Positions 23,785 to 36,661 of a stretch of DNA of 64,000 nt are shown piece by piece. The notes under the pieces are model-generated. The model searched no databases. It worked only from the letters and a program-made list of their open reading frames with translations, and was not told the origin of the DNA. This DNA is from Prinia subflava (taxonomy: Eukaryota > Chordata > Aves > Passeriformes > Cisticolidae), in contig NW_026960609.1 of assembly GCF_021018805.1 (NCBI RefSeq), positions 2,170,001-2,234,000 on the forward strand, in the 5' to 3' direction. The first letter of the stretch is position 1. Each line of letters opens with the position of its first letter. The translations under genes and the position numbers were made by a program.

Positions 23785-24268
23785 ATATCAAAAGGTATTG
23801 TTACCAAGTTCTACTTTGTCTGCTTAGGCGAAGCTTTGCCAGTGAGAGTATCTAAAGCAAAAGTCACATAGAAAGCATTTAACTGGCACTATTGGTTATT
23901 TATGCCTTCTCAAATGTAAGTGCCTATGTAGAAATTTAAGATGGGTTTCCAAGGGCCCTACATGTGGTGGTGACTAGCTGTGTCTTGAAATTGACTGTGA
24001 ATTCTCTTGGATCTCTTTGAAAATTTCAGTGAAATGTCCAGGTTTGGACATTTGTTAGCTTTTTTGTTATTTGTTAGAATAGAATTAAGATATCTGTGCT
24101 ACATCTCCAATAAAAATGGTGTGGTTTTAATTTAAAATTTCCTATGTGCCAAAATGGCTTGAACTTGCACTGAAATAGATAAATCCTTATTACTGGATAT
24201 AATTGTGAGCTTTGAAAAATTTTGGTCGTAAAGGAAAATAATTTTAGCCTTTTTTATTTTCTTCATAG
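23785..24268. other. TSPAN5 intron end
   Basis: About 480 bp of AT-rich intron leading into the polypyrimidine tract and CTTCATAG acceptor of the next exon; nothing else was seen. Confidence 0.6.
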
Positions 24269-24439
24269 TTCTCTGTATTTCTTGGAATTATTTTCTTCTT
24301 GGAGCTCACTGCTGGTGTTCTAGCATTTGTTTTCAAAGACTGGATAAAGGACCAGCTGTATTTCTTTATAAACAACAACATCAGAGCATACCGAGATGAT
24401 ATTGATTTACAAAACCTTATAGACTTCACACAGGAATAT
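24269..24439 (+). CDS. TSPAN5: TSPAN5 coding exon, residues about 94-150
   Basis: 171 bp between CTTCATAG and GTAAGT, phase 0, 57 codons. It encodes transmembrane helix 3 (SVFLGIIFFLELTAGVLAFV) and the first, helical part of the large extracellular loop (KDQLYFFINNNIRAYRDDI ... FTQEY). It agrees residue for residue with the conserved vertebrate protein as I know it. The intron before it holds the ERVL provirus and the 1.4-kb solo LTR and is over 10.7 kb long. Confidence 0.97.
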
Positions 24440-26719
24440 GTAAGTTGGACTATGTTTATTTTTTTGTAAAGCTTACTTTTAAGAAATACCTGCTCTTATT
24501 TTTTACTTTCCATCTGTTCTCTTTCTTCAAGGAGCAACAGAAATGTTCTAGCATATAATGTTTTCGAATACATTTATATTTTTTTTACAGAACTTCTGGA
24601 AACATACAGCACCTGTGTAAAGTGGCTTTATTGATGTATGACTGAGTAAAACAAGATGGAGAGTTGGGGTGACTTTTCTTGAATACTTAGAGATACTGTG
24701 TCAAATGCACCAAGTTAAAATATTTTGTTGTAGAACCCATTACATCTCTTTAAGAAATTACTCCTTTTCTAAGCTTCATTTGGTCCGAAGATGAATGTTG
24801 GTGTAGTTTCAGCAACATTAGAAGTGCTACACCACACTGCTGAATGGCAGAGGTATTTAGTTGGTCCAAATGAAACTACAATGTTATTTCTTCCGAATTA
24901 GACTTAATGGGATTAGCCTAATGAAGTGGGTAACTTGTAGAGTTCTTGTAGGACATCTCTAAGTGATGCCACGTCTGCACTTGGGAGGGAAGGGTGAAAC
25001 CAGTGGTGCACCTGTTTGTGCAGGTTAAGCTCTGTAATTTATCAGTGTGTGTGAAGAAGTCTTGCACTGACTTTTGCACACAAGGTCTGCCACTACCTTC
25101 CCTCTCCAGTACTCAGTTCTGGCCTGTATTGATGAAGTCCTCTTTGAATCTGGCACTGTGTGGCTGACATGGCTAAGTGTTGGTTGAATTAATATTTACT
25201 ATTTTTTGTACATTCTGCAATTAAAATAGTTTCAATGCTTGATTTGCTTCCCTAAGCCTGGGGGGAAAATGGTAAGTAACAGGATGTGGATCCTGCACTG
25301 TTTTGAATCTTTTGCAAGAAGGTCAGAAGTCGCTAGAAACTGAAAATAATGGTCCACTTGTATGCAGCCAAAGGCTACAGTCCAGTTCTGCAGTAACTTC
25401 CTGAAGCTTTCTCTCCTAACTTGATTAGTGCAGGGGGATATGGGCCACTGAATAGCGAACCAATATGATTTCAACAGAAGCCATTTATTGTTTACATTAC
25501 AATCCCAATTATAGATTCTAAATTCTACAGCCCACATGGGCACATACTCCTGGTTGGCCAAGTTGCTGGTTCGAGAGGCAGGTTCATCTCCTTCAGGTCA
25601 TCTAATTGGTCAAATGTCCATTCTCACGCTGCACCTCCTGTATCAAGGATTTACATTCTTTGTAGACAGTTTCTCAGGCTCTTCATTCTTATTTTCATCC
25701 TGTTGTTTTCCCTGTAACCTTGATGAATTCCTGAGAACTCTGGAAAACAAGACTGCAGGTGTCTTGTTATCTACAATGATTTTGGCTGGTACACAGAATG
25801 GCCTAAGTTGTGCAAATACATTGCTACAGATTAGCACTCAGCAGATAAACCAGAGGCAGCACAAGTTGTGAGAGTGAGTTACTTCTTTAACCAGTAGAGA
25901 TAGTGCATGAAGACAACATGTCAGGTATTGCAAAGAGAACTGCTACATCTAAAAAGAGAGAATGGCTATTCCAATGCTTTTAAAGACATGGTTGGTTTGG
26001 GTTTTTTGTTTTTTGGGTTTTTTTTTAAGTTGACAGATGGATTCATTGGTCTAGCTCCTTAAATGCTGTAAACCATCAGTGCTTCACTGGTCTCCAGTCC
26101 ATTCTTTGTATGTTCAGCAAAACACATCAATTTCTCGTGTGTCCAACATGTTTTGCGAGACTAAGCCTGCCTGTGGCAGATTTACTCTTTGAAGGATTCA
26201 GCAAAAGTGGTAATTGTGCAATGTGTGGTGCTCAGGGAACAGTGTTCACACTGATGTACAGCCAGGCAAAGTTCCCCCAAACTGGCAAAAGGAGTAGCTG
26301 TACCAGTCAGTGTAGCCCTTGGAGCTTTTTTTTTTAAATCCAGGGCTCATTAGACTGGACACAATATTGTACTCTTGGTTCTACTGTCCCTTGGGCCTGA
26401 GCTTGTAGGCCTGTGCAACTCTGTGGTATTGTGTAGGCTTATCAGCTCACTCACGGATTTCTCTCCAGAGAGGAGCATAGCAGGGTGTGAACATAACTTT
26501 AATCACAGGATAAATTTGGAACAACTTACACATTTAGAATGGTATTTTAAAAAAATGACAAAAATCCCCAACCAAACAAAAAAAGCCAGTTTCAATGAAA
26601 GCAGTGGGAGTCTCAGATTTTGTTTTGAAAGCTAGAGGGAAACTGGCAGCAGTCATGCATGTTACTAATGCTGAGATTTCCATTCTGAAATTTAAGAAGC
26701 TCTTCTTTTTTTGTTCTAG
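24440..26719. other. TSPAN5 intron
   Basis: 2.3 kb without exons. A segment at about 25440-25700 has a - strand AATAAA (near 25478) and mixed-composition sequence that could be an old LTR fragment, but no ends were found. T-rich low-complexity runs lie at 25990-26030. Confidence 0.5.
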
Positions 26720-26845
26720 TGGCAGTGCTGTGGGGCTTTTGGAGCCGATGACTGGAACCTTAATATTTACTTCAATTGTACAGATTCCAATGCAAGTCGA
26801 GAGCGCTGTGGTGTGCCATTCTCTTGCTGTACTAAAGACCCCACT
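26720..26845 (+). CDS. TSPAN5: TSPAN5 coding exon, residues about 151-192 (CCG motif)
   Basis: 126 bp between TTGTTCTAG and GTAAGT, phase 0, 42 codons. It starts WQCCGAFGADDWNLNIYFN, containing the tetraspanin-defining CCG motif. It supplies six of the eight loop cysteines (QCCG, NCT, ERCG, FSCC) that place the protein in the TspanC8 group, plus an NCT glycosylation sequon. The last codon is ACT (Thr), where the mammalian protein has Ala by my recollection. Confidence 0.97.
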
Positions 26846-29800
26846 GTAAGTGACAGTCTAGAGGGTAGGATGGGTCTGCTGTTCCAATTGTAAATAACGC
26901 TTCAAGATTTTCCTTTTTTATTTCTGGAAATTTAGCCTAATTACTATTCTCACCAACCTGTATTTTTTTTATTCTTGCAGCTCAGCTTAACCACTAACTT
27001 TTATTCAGTCAGCAAATCTCATAAGATAACTAAAGTCTTTGTTGTTTGTGGCTTTTATTAGAAAGAGAGAACCATGGGCTTGGCTGAACATACATATTAA
27101 TTTTAACAAGTATAAAAAGGAGAAGCACTTAGTGAGTTGAAGGATATGAGCTTTCAACTGAAATTCATCAGAACAGGAACCCTTAGGATCAGACACTTTA
27201 AAAGTGGTATTATTCATTATTTAATGCAGTGTCCTGAGGCTGCAGCCAGTTTGACCCAGTTTGTGCCAGGTGCGGTAATGAATGACAGTCTGTGCCCTGA
27301 GGAACTGACCTGTTTGCATTAGAATCTTGAGTTGGGTATGGGTATCTTTGCATACTGTTTTTTTACCTTTAAAATTACTGCCTGTCCTCAAGTCACCTGA
27401 AATCAGACTTGAAAGGACAGAAATTGTTTGTGGGAGCAGCTTTTTGGTAAATTTTCATGTCTTTTAAAATATTTATAGTTCTGGATCATCAAGTGGAAAA
27501 CGTTGGAGCCATGCATTGCTAATATGGATATGATACAGAAGTGAAAAGTGGTGTAGGGAATCAGTTCATTAATAGTGAAAGGCTTGGAACAGCAATGGGT
27601 GTGTGCATGGAAACTTAGGTGCCTATCACTGTATACATTTGACTATATAGCTTGAAAGAAGCTGGCTTTGAGTGCTTGTATTATCTAGCTGTGTCTTTTT
27701 CTCCACCTGGAATGACTTACAGTTCTTTGAATGTATTAGTCTAGCACAGACTGAAGTTAGGCAAGTTGCCAAAAGGCACCTCAGGTGCTTCCTGCCTTGC
27801 TCATAATGCAATGGAGTCGTTGCTCCTGGCATCCAGTTGCTGCTGCTCTGCCCTTCTCCTTATAAGGCACTGCCACTTGCACAACCTGGTTCTGGTTCCT
27901 CTGCAGTGAATGTGTCTTCACAGTAGTTTGAATTTTTCTCACAAACATAGCTGAAAATGTTTTAATGGGATATTAAAACAAAATGTAGGTCAGGTTCAAA
28001 CATTACCTTATACTTAGGATTCCCTCTGCTATTTGTGTATCTGCCCACCCACCCACACAGAGGTCATCACAACCCAGTTTTAAAAATATAGTTGTTATAA
28101 AACCGAACCAGTGACAGCAGTACAAGGTAATCCTATAAATACATAATCTATCCTAAAGTTCTCTCTTTCTCTCTGTTGTGTAAATAGCTATGCAGTTTGT
28201 TAGGGTGTGATGCAGCAATCAGAAATTTAAAGATAAATCTCATTCACTGTAAGGAAACAACAACCTTAATGGCCTTTAAAAACTGAAAACATTAGAAGTC
28301 ATGCATACAAGTAAAATAATTGTAACCAAGCTGTGATTGGTTCAATTGCAGTGATAAATACGGGTTTATTCTGTGGGAAAGCAAATTTGTCCCTTTTAGA
28401 ATTAGGTTTCAGTGTTGGACTGATGCAAACAGTTATGTGGATACCTTATTGTTCTTAGTTTAGCTTGAATCAGGAAGTGATAAGTTTAAGGCAGGCTAAA
28501 ATAAGTCTCTTGAAACAAATTTTGACTACTGTAGTTCATTATGATGTAGTTGAGGAGGTTGAAGTGTTCCAAATTCCTGTACAGGCAAGTCTAGAAAACT
28601 TTTTTATTTCCATTACATTTTTCATACCTTCTTTTGGTTAACAAGTTCCAAGACTAAAGGCAGAAGACATTAATGATGAAGCAAGTAGGCATTTAGTACA
28701 AGGGAGAAAACTTAAAATCCCTCTGTCAGAATCTTAGGTGCTTTTACATCATTGTAGTCTGTGACATGTAGATTCTGGAAAAGAAGCATTCATCTCATTA
28801 AGAGATACAAGTTGCTTGAATTTTGAAGGTCCATTAAGGGAATCCAGTTTGGGCAGCTGATAGAATGTGACCTGTTGGACTTCCTGCAAAGTTGGGAAAC
28901 AGAGGAGCTTTCCATGCTGATAGGAGATACTTTTTTCCATATGTCTGCTTTTTAAAATCCATTTATTCACTGCTTGCCTTTCTCATTTCCCCCAATTTGA
29001 TTAATTTGTGGTGTTTGGTACACCGAGCTAAGATGGGCTGATTTCCTCACTTTCTTGAGTAGTCCTTCTTCTGCTCAATGTCATTATATGATAAGTCAGT
29101 AACTTAATCTTTTGCTGCCATTGTGGCTGATGCCAAAAGTTTCATGCTTTATTTTATTACCATGAAATAACTGTATACAAAGTAAAAATACAGCTTCAGC
29201 TGCCAATGAGAAGCACTTGTTCCCTAGGGAAAGTCTGCCAGAGCCTATTTTATTACTTGTGCTTTGGGAGTACTAAAGGAAAGGGAGTAGGAAAAACTCC
29301 CTCCTTTCTCATTGGCATCAAGCTCCTATAAGAACAGGCAGTAAGAACACATTACTCCATCTGTTCTTTTTTCTTTCAGGTTTTTGGAAAGGAACTGTTC
29401 ATATTTCTAGAGACATTCTCAGAAAGAACTTGCAGCTTCTGCAACAGAACTGCCCCTTGTCACCTCTTCATTCTGCACAGACTGAACCCTGATAGTGACA
29501 ACAGTACTCTTGGCATATTTTTTAGCACAGAGAAAACCTTTTCAGCAGAAGGTTCTTTCACTTACCATAGATGTTCCCTAGTCTCTTTACTTTACTAAAT
29601 GCTTGTATCTGGAACATGGAGTTCAGCCAGGTGGAGGGCTGGTTTTTCCAGATTGCTGACTTGAGAGAGAAAACGTTTTTTGACTGTGTGCTCTTGTTTG
29701 CTGCAAATAATTAGTAGCGCAGAGTGAAGGAGGAAGGTTTTTATTAAAGCAATATGCTAACCAAAGTTTGGATAATTGTCTTATTACGTACAGGACTAAC

Positions 29801-29868
29801 TCCAGGGAGTTGGGAGAAGGTGTTTGGGTGACATTTTACTGGTTGCCTCTCTTCTCTCTCTCTTCTAG
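26846..29868. other. TSPAN5 intron, nothing recognised
   Basis: 3 kb of AT-rich intron. No repeats with defined ends and no alternative exon with matching phase were noticed. The polypyrimidine tract TCTCTTCTCTCTCTCTTCTAG precedes the next exon. Confidence 0.5.
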
Positions 29869-29916
29869 GAAGATGTTATTAATACTCAGTGTGGCTACGA
29901 TGCAAGGCAAAAACCA
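29869..29916 (+). CDS. TSPAN5: TSPAN5 coding micro-exon, residues about 193-208
   Basis: 48 bp, phase 0, encoding EDVINTQCGYDARQKP between TCTTCTAG and GTAAGC. It supplies the seventh loop cysteine. It is too short to stand out as an open frame and was found from the splice sites and the expected sequence. Confidence 0.96.
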
Positions 29917-30058
29917 GTAAGCTTTTTTCTTTTTTTTTTTTTCTGCTTCTTAATGTGGTATGTTAAGGATCTAAATCCCTATTGCAAGAGGAGATTTTTC
30001 TACTGATGGTGTAGTTGAATGTAATTATCTCTGTTTTCTTCCCTCTTCTCTTTGGCAG

Positions 30059-30175
30059 GAAGTTGATCAGCAGATTGTTATCTACACTAAAGGCTGTGTC
30101 CCTCAGTTTGAGAAATGGTTGCAGGACAACCTTACCATAGTTGCTGGTGTATTCATTGGGATAGCATTACTGCAG
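30059..30175 (+). CDS. TSPAN5: TSPAN5 coding exon, residues about 209-247
   Basis: 117 bp between TTTGGCAG and GTAAAC, phase 0, 39 codons. It encodes the end of the large loop (IYTKGCVPQFEKWLQDN, eighth cysteine, and NLT sequon) and the start of transmembrane helix 4 (TIVAGVFIGIALLQ). Confidence 0.97.
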
Positions 30176-30728
30176 GTAAACATCATGTTCCCTGGAATGA
30201 GTTGCACAGAGGAATAATAGATAAAGTGAATACTTGATGGGGGAAACTGTATATGAGAATGGGAAATGCAGTACCAGTTGCCTGTTGGTGGGTTTTAGCA
30301 GTGGGAACTAAATGTTTGAGGCTTTCTTTGTGTTAAGGAATATTGAATTTTTATCTACAGGGATGCATTTTTTTCTTTTCAACTCTCAGAAGGTTGAAAC
30401 TAACACTCTGCTAGATAAAGCTTATGTAGAGACTTTCAAGCCTGTACAGATCTACTGTTTCCAGTGGTGCTTAAATAAACAGCAGAGAGCCTTTAGGGTT
30501 GCTTTGAAACAAGACTAGGACAGTTAATTAACTGGAACCTAGTGCCACCATAAAAATACTGGGCTTACAGGAGTTCTGCGATTTTCTTGCTTCTTCCAAC
30601 ACTTACTGTTAATTTAATTTCTACCTGTGTTGTTTCTTTCATATCTAAGTTCTGTATAACCTAAGGAGTGTACCTGTGTGAAAGGAGTTGTCCAATGCTC
30701 CAAATTAATTAACTGTTGTCTCTTCCAG
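30176..30728. other. TSPAN5 last intron
   Basis: 553-bp intron with GTAAAC donor and TCTTCCAG acceptor; nothing else was noted. Confidence 0.7.
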
Positions 30729-30794
30729 ATATTTGGGATATGCTTAGCCCAGAATTTGGTTAGTGACATTGAGGCTGTCAGAGCCAGCTGGTAA
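30729..30794 (+). CDS. TSPAN5: TSPAN5 last coding exon, residues about 248-268 and stop
   Basis: 66 bp of coding sequence from TCTTCCAG to TAA, encoding IFGICLAQNLVSDIEAVRAS and a final W. This finishes helix 4 and the short cytoplasmic tail. The juxtamembrane cysteine is a likely palmitoylation site, as in other tetraspanins. Total protein length with the missing N-terminus is 268, the normal size. Confidence 0.97.
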   Translation: MFGICLAQNLVSDIEAVRASW

Positions 30795-33700
30795 AACTGC
30801 TGAAGTAACCACAACAAGACACTGGACAACCAAAACCTCTGAAACCTCCAGTGTGTCACTCCGACACCAAGCTGTATGGACATGGGTGACAGGGAAGCTT
30901 TCTCTCCCAAGTAGTCTCAAGTCTAAGGTCCTGATATTGCAGATATTTCTTTGGGGTGGGGGAGAGAAGAGTGGACTATTGAAAATCTGCTGCTCACTGA
31001 CAATATTTTTTTCTTTTAAACCACCACTTTGAAAGCTGTTGAGCCGTGAATCTCTACTGTATTCTTGATTTTGAGTAACAAGTGGACACTTTTTTAAATT
31101 GATGTATTCAGTGAGACAGAGTTGCATTGTTGTAGTCTGTGGATATGCTGTTTATTCTTCATGTCATAAGCTCTTTGATAGCTGCCAAATATTCCTGAGA
31201 TGGTCTATCTCCTCACCACTCTGTAAAGGAACAATCTTCTTATTTTCACAGCTAAACATAGCTACAGGCCTAAACCCATGAAGCAGGAAGCAACTTTCTA
31301 TGCATCTATTGTACAGTAAAAGAAATTGTTTTTAAAACAAGGGATTTTTTTTATGCAAGCTTCCAAATATCTCCCTGTAGTACTTTGAGATTAGAATTAG
31401 CAGAAGGGAGAATTCCTTAATTTTGTCAAGATCTTTCTTCCTTCTCCACCCTTGTATGAAGAGAAAAAAGTTTTATATTTGACAAACAAGGGTTGCTGCC
31501 ATACCTTTGGATATCAGTCTCTTAAGGCAAGGATAGAACTGTATAAATGTATGAAAGCAGTGTGGATGTTGGGTCCAAGCGAAGAATAATATTCAAAGAA
31601 TAAATTATATATTAACTTAAAGAAAATCAAAACATATATATCTAATATGGAAAAATCTTTTGTTTCTCTGAAATTTAGTGTAACCTAATGTATTTAGGGA
31701 TCTCACTAATATTAATGCTTTGACGTACTCATGTGAAGCTTGTTCTTTGGTCTGTTCCTAGTTGGGGCTTTGGTCTTTTTTTTTTTTTCTTTTCTTTAAT
31801 TCTTTTTACTTGCATGAGCTGTGGAATAAGAATCTGTGACACTCCGGTGCTTTAAATATGTGCATATGTTTTTTAATACAGTCTAATCCAAACTTATTTA
31901 CTGATAAATGTATGTGATTATGGAAAGATCATATCCCATTCTCTTGGAAGTTGGAGAGAAGAGTTTTGCCAGAGTAAATGCTTACCTCCAGTGAACGAAT
32001 CCATGCTATGGAGATGTGTCTCCCTTTCTTGCTCTAAAGGCAACAAAGAGCTCTCTTGCACCAACAGAATAAAAGTCTTAAAATAGAAGCATTTATTTGG
32101 ATCAGCTAAGACAGACCCTTTTGAATTGGACACAAGAAAGCAAAATGTGGAAAAAAGCACAAACAGTAGAAGACAGATCAGACTCCATCCAGCTTAGCAC
32201 TTTTGATTTGTTCTTCTTCACTAATAATAGTGAACTTAAAGACCTGACCATGGCTTGGGTAGTTTATTGCACTTTGTATAAATTTAGCGTGTTTTATGAC
32301 CCTTCTCAGTATCTCCATACCAGTCCTGAAAGCTGTGGTCCTGCTTTGGTCAGACAGTGGCAAAGGGTGTGTAGCACCTCTTTGTAAGAACATAACATCT
32401 TTCTGAGTTGAGTTTCCTAAAACAGGAGGTATATGGAGTAGAAGAGCGGAACACATTGCTTTCAAAGCTTCCCTGTTCTGGGGGATAGATAGAAGACTGA
32501 TCTGATGACTTGTTAAGGCCCTTTCTGGTCCTGTGACTCTTAAATGAATATATGTACCCTTGCACATTTTGCCTTTCTGTGCTTTAGTTTGCTGTGGTTT
32601 TTCTCTCCTCTGAACGCTGGTGATGGGCACACCTGTGCTTCACAGATGCCTCAGACAGACCTGTTGTCTTCCCATCTTTGAGCATTACCTCATCCTCTTC
32701 TGGTTAACTCCCACTGACTGGTTCTGAATCAGGCAGCCTCCATATCCCTTGGTATCTGCTGTTAAAGGCCAGCCATGACTCAGAGTATTTTTAAAGCCTT
32801 TCAAAGCAATTATAATTCATTGTCCTTAATAAAGTTGGTTCCACCTCAGCACAGCGTTATGTTTTTCTTAGCCACTCCTCTACTTGAAGAGTTACTGGTT
32901 GTTTTCCCCCAGAGGGTCATACCATTTTGACTGATAGTGGCAGGACAGACAGATCATCAGCACCAGTGTTGCTGCACTGAGACAAAATGATGCAGGGAGG
33001 AATCAGGGAAGTGGGGTTGAGGAAATAACCCCTCCACCAAAGAGCTTTGAGTGTGATCCTGGGCTTTGGTTTGGAGGGAAAAGAAAAAGCCTAATTACAG
33101 GAACATTCCTTGTTGTCACTGATCTTGAATACGGCTGTTGCTGCTCTGAGCTTCTGAAGATAGCTTCATTCTTCTACTTGAATCTCTGCAGTTGTATTGT
33201 ATTGGCCTTCTGCCTCGTCACACTGTTCTCTGAGTTCCAGTCTGCTGGTTGTGCTGTTGGCAGTCAGACTGATAGGAGGGTAAATGCTCCAAGCTGAGCA
33301 ATTCTTGTTCTCACAACTTGCACATCTACACATAAATGTGCAACACTTCTGCTGAATCCCAGAATGACTGACTGTTCTTACAGAAAACACTAAATAGCTT
33401 ACCTTTCTTGAGCTCGTCTTTTATTGCTGCGAATGTTGATCCTTCTCCCTCCCTCGTTCCCAAGAGATACTTATTTACTAATTTTTGCATTGTTTGATGA
33501 ATGTGCAGTGAATGTTTAGGATTAGCTGTCTATGTCACACATTTAAATCCCACATTTTTTTGTCTACATGTCAGGTAAGATGTCCTAGAAATGTCCCATC
33601 AACAGCTACTCAGCAGCTTAGGTGTCCAGTTTGGAAACTTGTGGGAGGCCTTGGAAATCAATGTATTGTTGTCAGAGCCTGCCAAATACAAGCCAACTTT

Positions 33701-35008
33701 CTTCCAGGAAACTTTGAAAAGTTCATGTGAGCTGCAACTAAAGCACAACTGCTGGCTCTGCTGGCTACATGGGCTCAGTGTCTAAAGCAATAAGATGTGG
33801 TAGGCGCTAGGACTCCATGGCAATTTCTAGCCTGGCTGGTGTGGTTGTGGGGTAGATGTGAGTTCAGAGATCAGTCTAATTATCTTTCATGTGCAGTAGT
33901 TGTTCAGAAATTTGTTGTCAGGCTTACAGAGTGGGAAACATCTCTGTTTGCTGGGTGATTCCTGTGTAGTGGCATTGCTAATGAGGACTCTGGTAGCTCA
34001 GCAGCAGCACTGGCTTTAAAGCTATTTCCATATATCCCACTGAGCCCTGCCAGAGGGCATTGCAGTCCTTGCTCCTCTGCTTTTTAAATATCTTCTGTAT
34101 TCACAGGCCTTTCTGTTCTTTGGGTTTGGGGGTTTCTTTGATCAATAGCCTAATGGAAAAATGTTTGATTCATCTCTTTGTGTCTATTTTGGTAGCAGTA
34201 GGATCTCTTTGCTTAAAATCCATAATTTTGATTGTGCCCCTTGGAGTCTGAAGCTGTGGGGGTGTTTGCTCAAGTGTACTCTGTCCCAAAAGCCTTCTCC
34301 TCTCCCCTTTGAGAGAGACGCTTATTGTAGTTCTGGTGTGTAAATAGTGTTTGAAATGTAAATAGTAGCATGCAGATTAAATGTTCTTGCACATGACTTC
34401 TTTTACCCTGAAAGTGTTTATTATGGAGAGGAAAGGTATCCACTAGAATAATTTGCTGGTGAGTCCTGAGTGGTTGTCTGGGCTGTCCCTTGCCCCGATG
34501 GAGCAGCAGGAGTGCCTCAGCTGCCTGTGCTCGCGTGTCTGCCCAGTGGGTGGGTAGCTGCACCTGAGGAAAGTGAAGCCCTGGCCAGCCCTTTGGGCTC
34601 TGGTTAGTGGCAGGGCCTCCCTTGCCCTTTGCTGCTTGGTGTTAGAACAGCATTAGACTGTGAAGTGGAGAATCAGTGGCAGCATCTCCTACCAGTTATG
34701 GGAGGTTGCCATCACTTGTGGCAGGACTAAACATGGTGCTATAAGAACTGTCCTGGACATCAATCTGTTTTTTTACTACTTTAGAGATGCCCTTGTTAAA
34801 ACTGATCTTGATTAATATGGTTGCTTATGAGAGAAACTATTGTCTGAATTTTTGATTCTGTTTCCCTTCTTGCTGTGTATGTCTTTTGGGTGCATTGAAA
34901 TAGTAGTTCTGCAAATACCCAGGAAGGAGATTTGACCTCAAAAGGCATCAAGCACTGCTGAATGTTCCAGTTCCTCACACTTTTGTTTTTTCTCTGAATC
35001 TTTTTCAG

Positions 35009-35038
35009 GTACCTGTAACAGCTGATGAAACTGTCTAA
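35009..35038 (+). CDS. Candidate alternative TSPAN5 terminal exon (speculative)
   Basis: A strong acceptor (TTTTTTCTCTGAATCTTTTTCAG) is followed by ten codons, VPVTADETV and TAA. They are in the phase that would follow the exon ending at 30175, and an AATAAA lies 175 bp on, at 35212. Joining here would replace the end of helix 4 and the tail. It may equally be chance inside the 3'UTR. There is no transcript evidence. Confidence 0.2.
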   Translation, partial: VPVTADETV

Positions 35039-35211
35039 AAAAATGAAATAATACTACCCTGATCCATTAGCTACCAAATTTTGCCCCTTGAAAAAGAAAT
35101 TTAAAAAATCTGTCTCCCTTAACATGCAGTATACAAAGAAGTGTTGTACTACCAGCGTGCACAAGGCAGCACTGCTAGCTGTCTTTTGTGTTTTGGCAAT
35201 ATAAGTGTGTT

Positions 35212-35217
35212 AATAAA
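35212..35217 (+). terminator. Polyadenylation signal candidate
   Basis: AATAAA within TTAATAAAAAG, followed within 40 bp by a GT-rich element. It suits the end of a TSPAN5 3'UTR isoform. Confidence 0.55.
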
Positions 35218-35929
35218 AAGCTCCATCTGTATTTGTGTTCATGTTCATGCTGTGTGCATAGTAGAGATGGACCTTGAGCTCTGGGGAGATTGGGATGTGG
35301 GTTTGTGACTCAGAGCCATTTCTGTTATGTATATTCCAGATTAGTTCCAGCTGAATCTCTCTCTCTCTGGTTCATCTGAAAGTGTACAGCAAGCAAGGTG
35401 TCAATATTTACCCTTTGTGTATCATTCTTTTTTATACGAATGTATTCTCTTGTGTTCCTTTTTTATCAGATGTAAAATTGATTGTAAAAGCCAACTACAC
35501 TTACCGATTGAAAGTATTGCTATAACAGAACTGCATGCCCAGTAGAGTTTGACTTGAGCTTTAGTTTTCTGATTTCAGACTGGTTCCCTTCAGTCTAGGA
35601 GAAAAGCATAGATCAGGTGCATAGTGTATTACTTGTCATCTTTAGCATTAGACTGTGGTATTGTATCACATGCTGATCTCAATGGATGTAACTGGAGTCT
35701 ACTTAGGAAGTTAATGAGACTTCCTAGTAATTCATTTTAAGCTATTGAAAATGGTCTTGGTCATGCTACTTGTGTTCTTGGGTTTTTGTTTTTTAAAAGA
35801 GGCATTTTTAGGAATGTTTTAATACACTTATGATGGACAATACAATAATTTTAATAGTTGTGCAGTATTCTGTATTTACTTGAAGTATATAATTTTATAT
35901 GCAATTTGTTAGATAATTACAATTTTATA

Positions 35930-35935
35930 AATAAA
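35930..35935 (+). terminator. Polyadenylation signal candidate (distal)
   Basis: AATAAA within TATAAATAAAATTGTG, followed by TGTTGTGAATGTGTATGT, a good GU-rich downstream element. This is the most likely distal end of TSPAN5. Confidence 0.6.
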
Positions 35936-35955
35936 ATTGTGTGAAATATGATGTT

Positions 35956-36661
35956 GTGAATGTGTATGTACTCTTGATGTAGCACTTAATATTAACAAGA
36001 GAAAGATACATTCATCCAAAGTTCCTCCAGGAAAAGATCCCTACCTCCTTTCCTCCAAACCAACAGGGGAAATAAATCCCCATCTCTCATATGTGTTGTA
36101 GAATACTGTGTTCTGATTAAATCACAAAACATGCTCATGCCACCAGTGGCTGCCCTTAGGTGAATAATAAGCTAAGACATGAAGAGCATGTCCTCACATG
36201 AAGAGATCCCTTATTTGCTGTCAGCTGTTGTTGAAGTCTCTGCCTAATGAACATGCTCTGCTTCTTTCCAACAGGTGGCTTATGTTCCTCAGGCTGCAGT
36301 GGCTGTGCTCTCCCCAGAATTATTCTGGTGACTCTGGTGTGTTCAGAAGTTGCTGCTTTACATGACTTAGACAAATGAAATTCCCACCTTCCTTTTCAAA
36401 AGTTTAAATAAGTGCAACATGTCCTTAAACAGAAATATTGAGAACTGGCTTACATTATTGTGCAGGTAAAAATGGGTAATGATGTCTTGTGCTACTTTGG
36501 ATAGAGAAGTGTTGCATTGTGCTTTTGCTTTAGGTTCTTGGCTAGACTTCTGTTTTATGTGTGAGTTAGCCATCATAAGGGGATTGCTTGAAATTATGAT
36601 TATGCTTTAGGATTTGCTGTATGTCTTCCCCAAGCATATCCTCCCCCATTCCCTATAATGG
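35956..36661. other. Intergenic, nothing recognised
   Basis: About 700 bp between the presumed TSPAN5 end and a solo LTR. Only short frames are present. Confidence 0.5.

Larger units (their letters stand above)
30795..35955 (+). other. TSPAN5: TSPAN5 3' untranslated region (extent inferred)
   Basis: The stretch after the stop has no credible gene. AATAAA signals occur at 31599-31604, 32828-32833, 35212-35217 and 35930-35935. The last two have GT-rich sequence downstream (for example TGTATTTGTGTTCATG after 35220), so the UTR could be about 0.8, 2, 4.4 or 5.1 kb. The AT-rich, slowly varying composition up to 35950 fits a long tetraspanin UTR. Frames up to 150 codons on the - strand (32178-32630) lack any recognisable domain. 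Confidence 0.55.

Noticed and set aside
25440..25900. Possible old LTR fragment (AATAAA on - strand near 25478)
   Set aside because: No TG/CA ends or target duplication could be found; too weak to list as an element.
32178..32630. 150-codon - strand frame inside the TSPAN5 3'UTR
   Set aside because: No domain or splice sites, antisense to a UTR.
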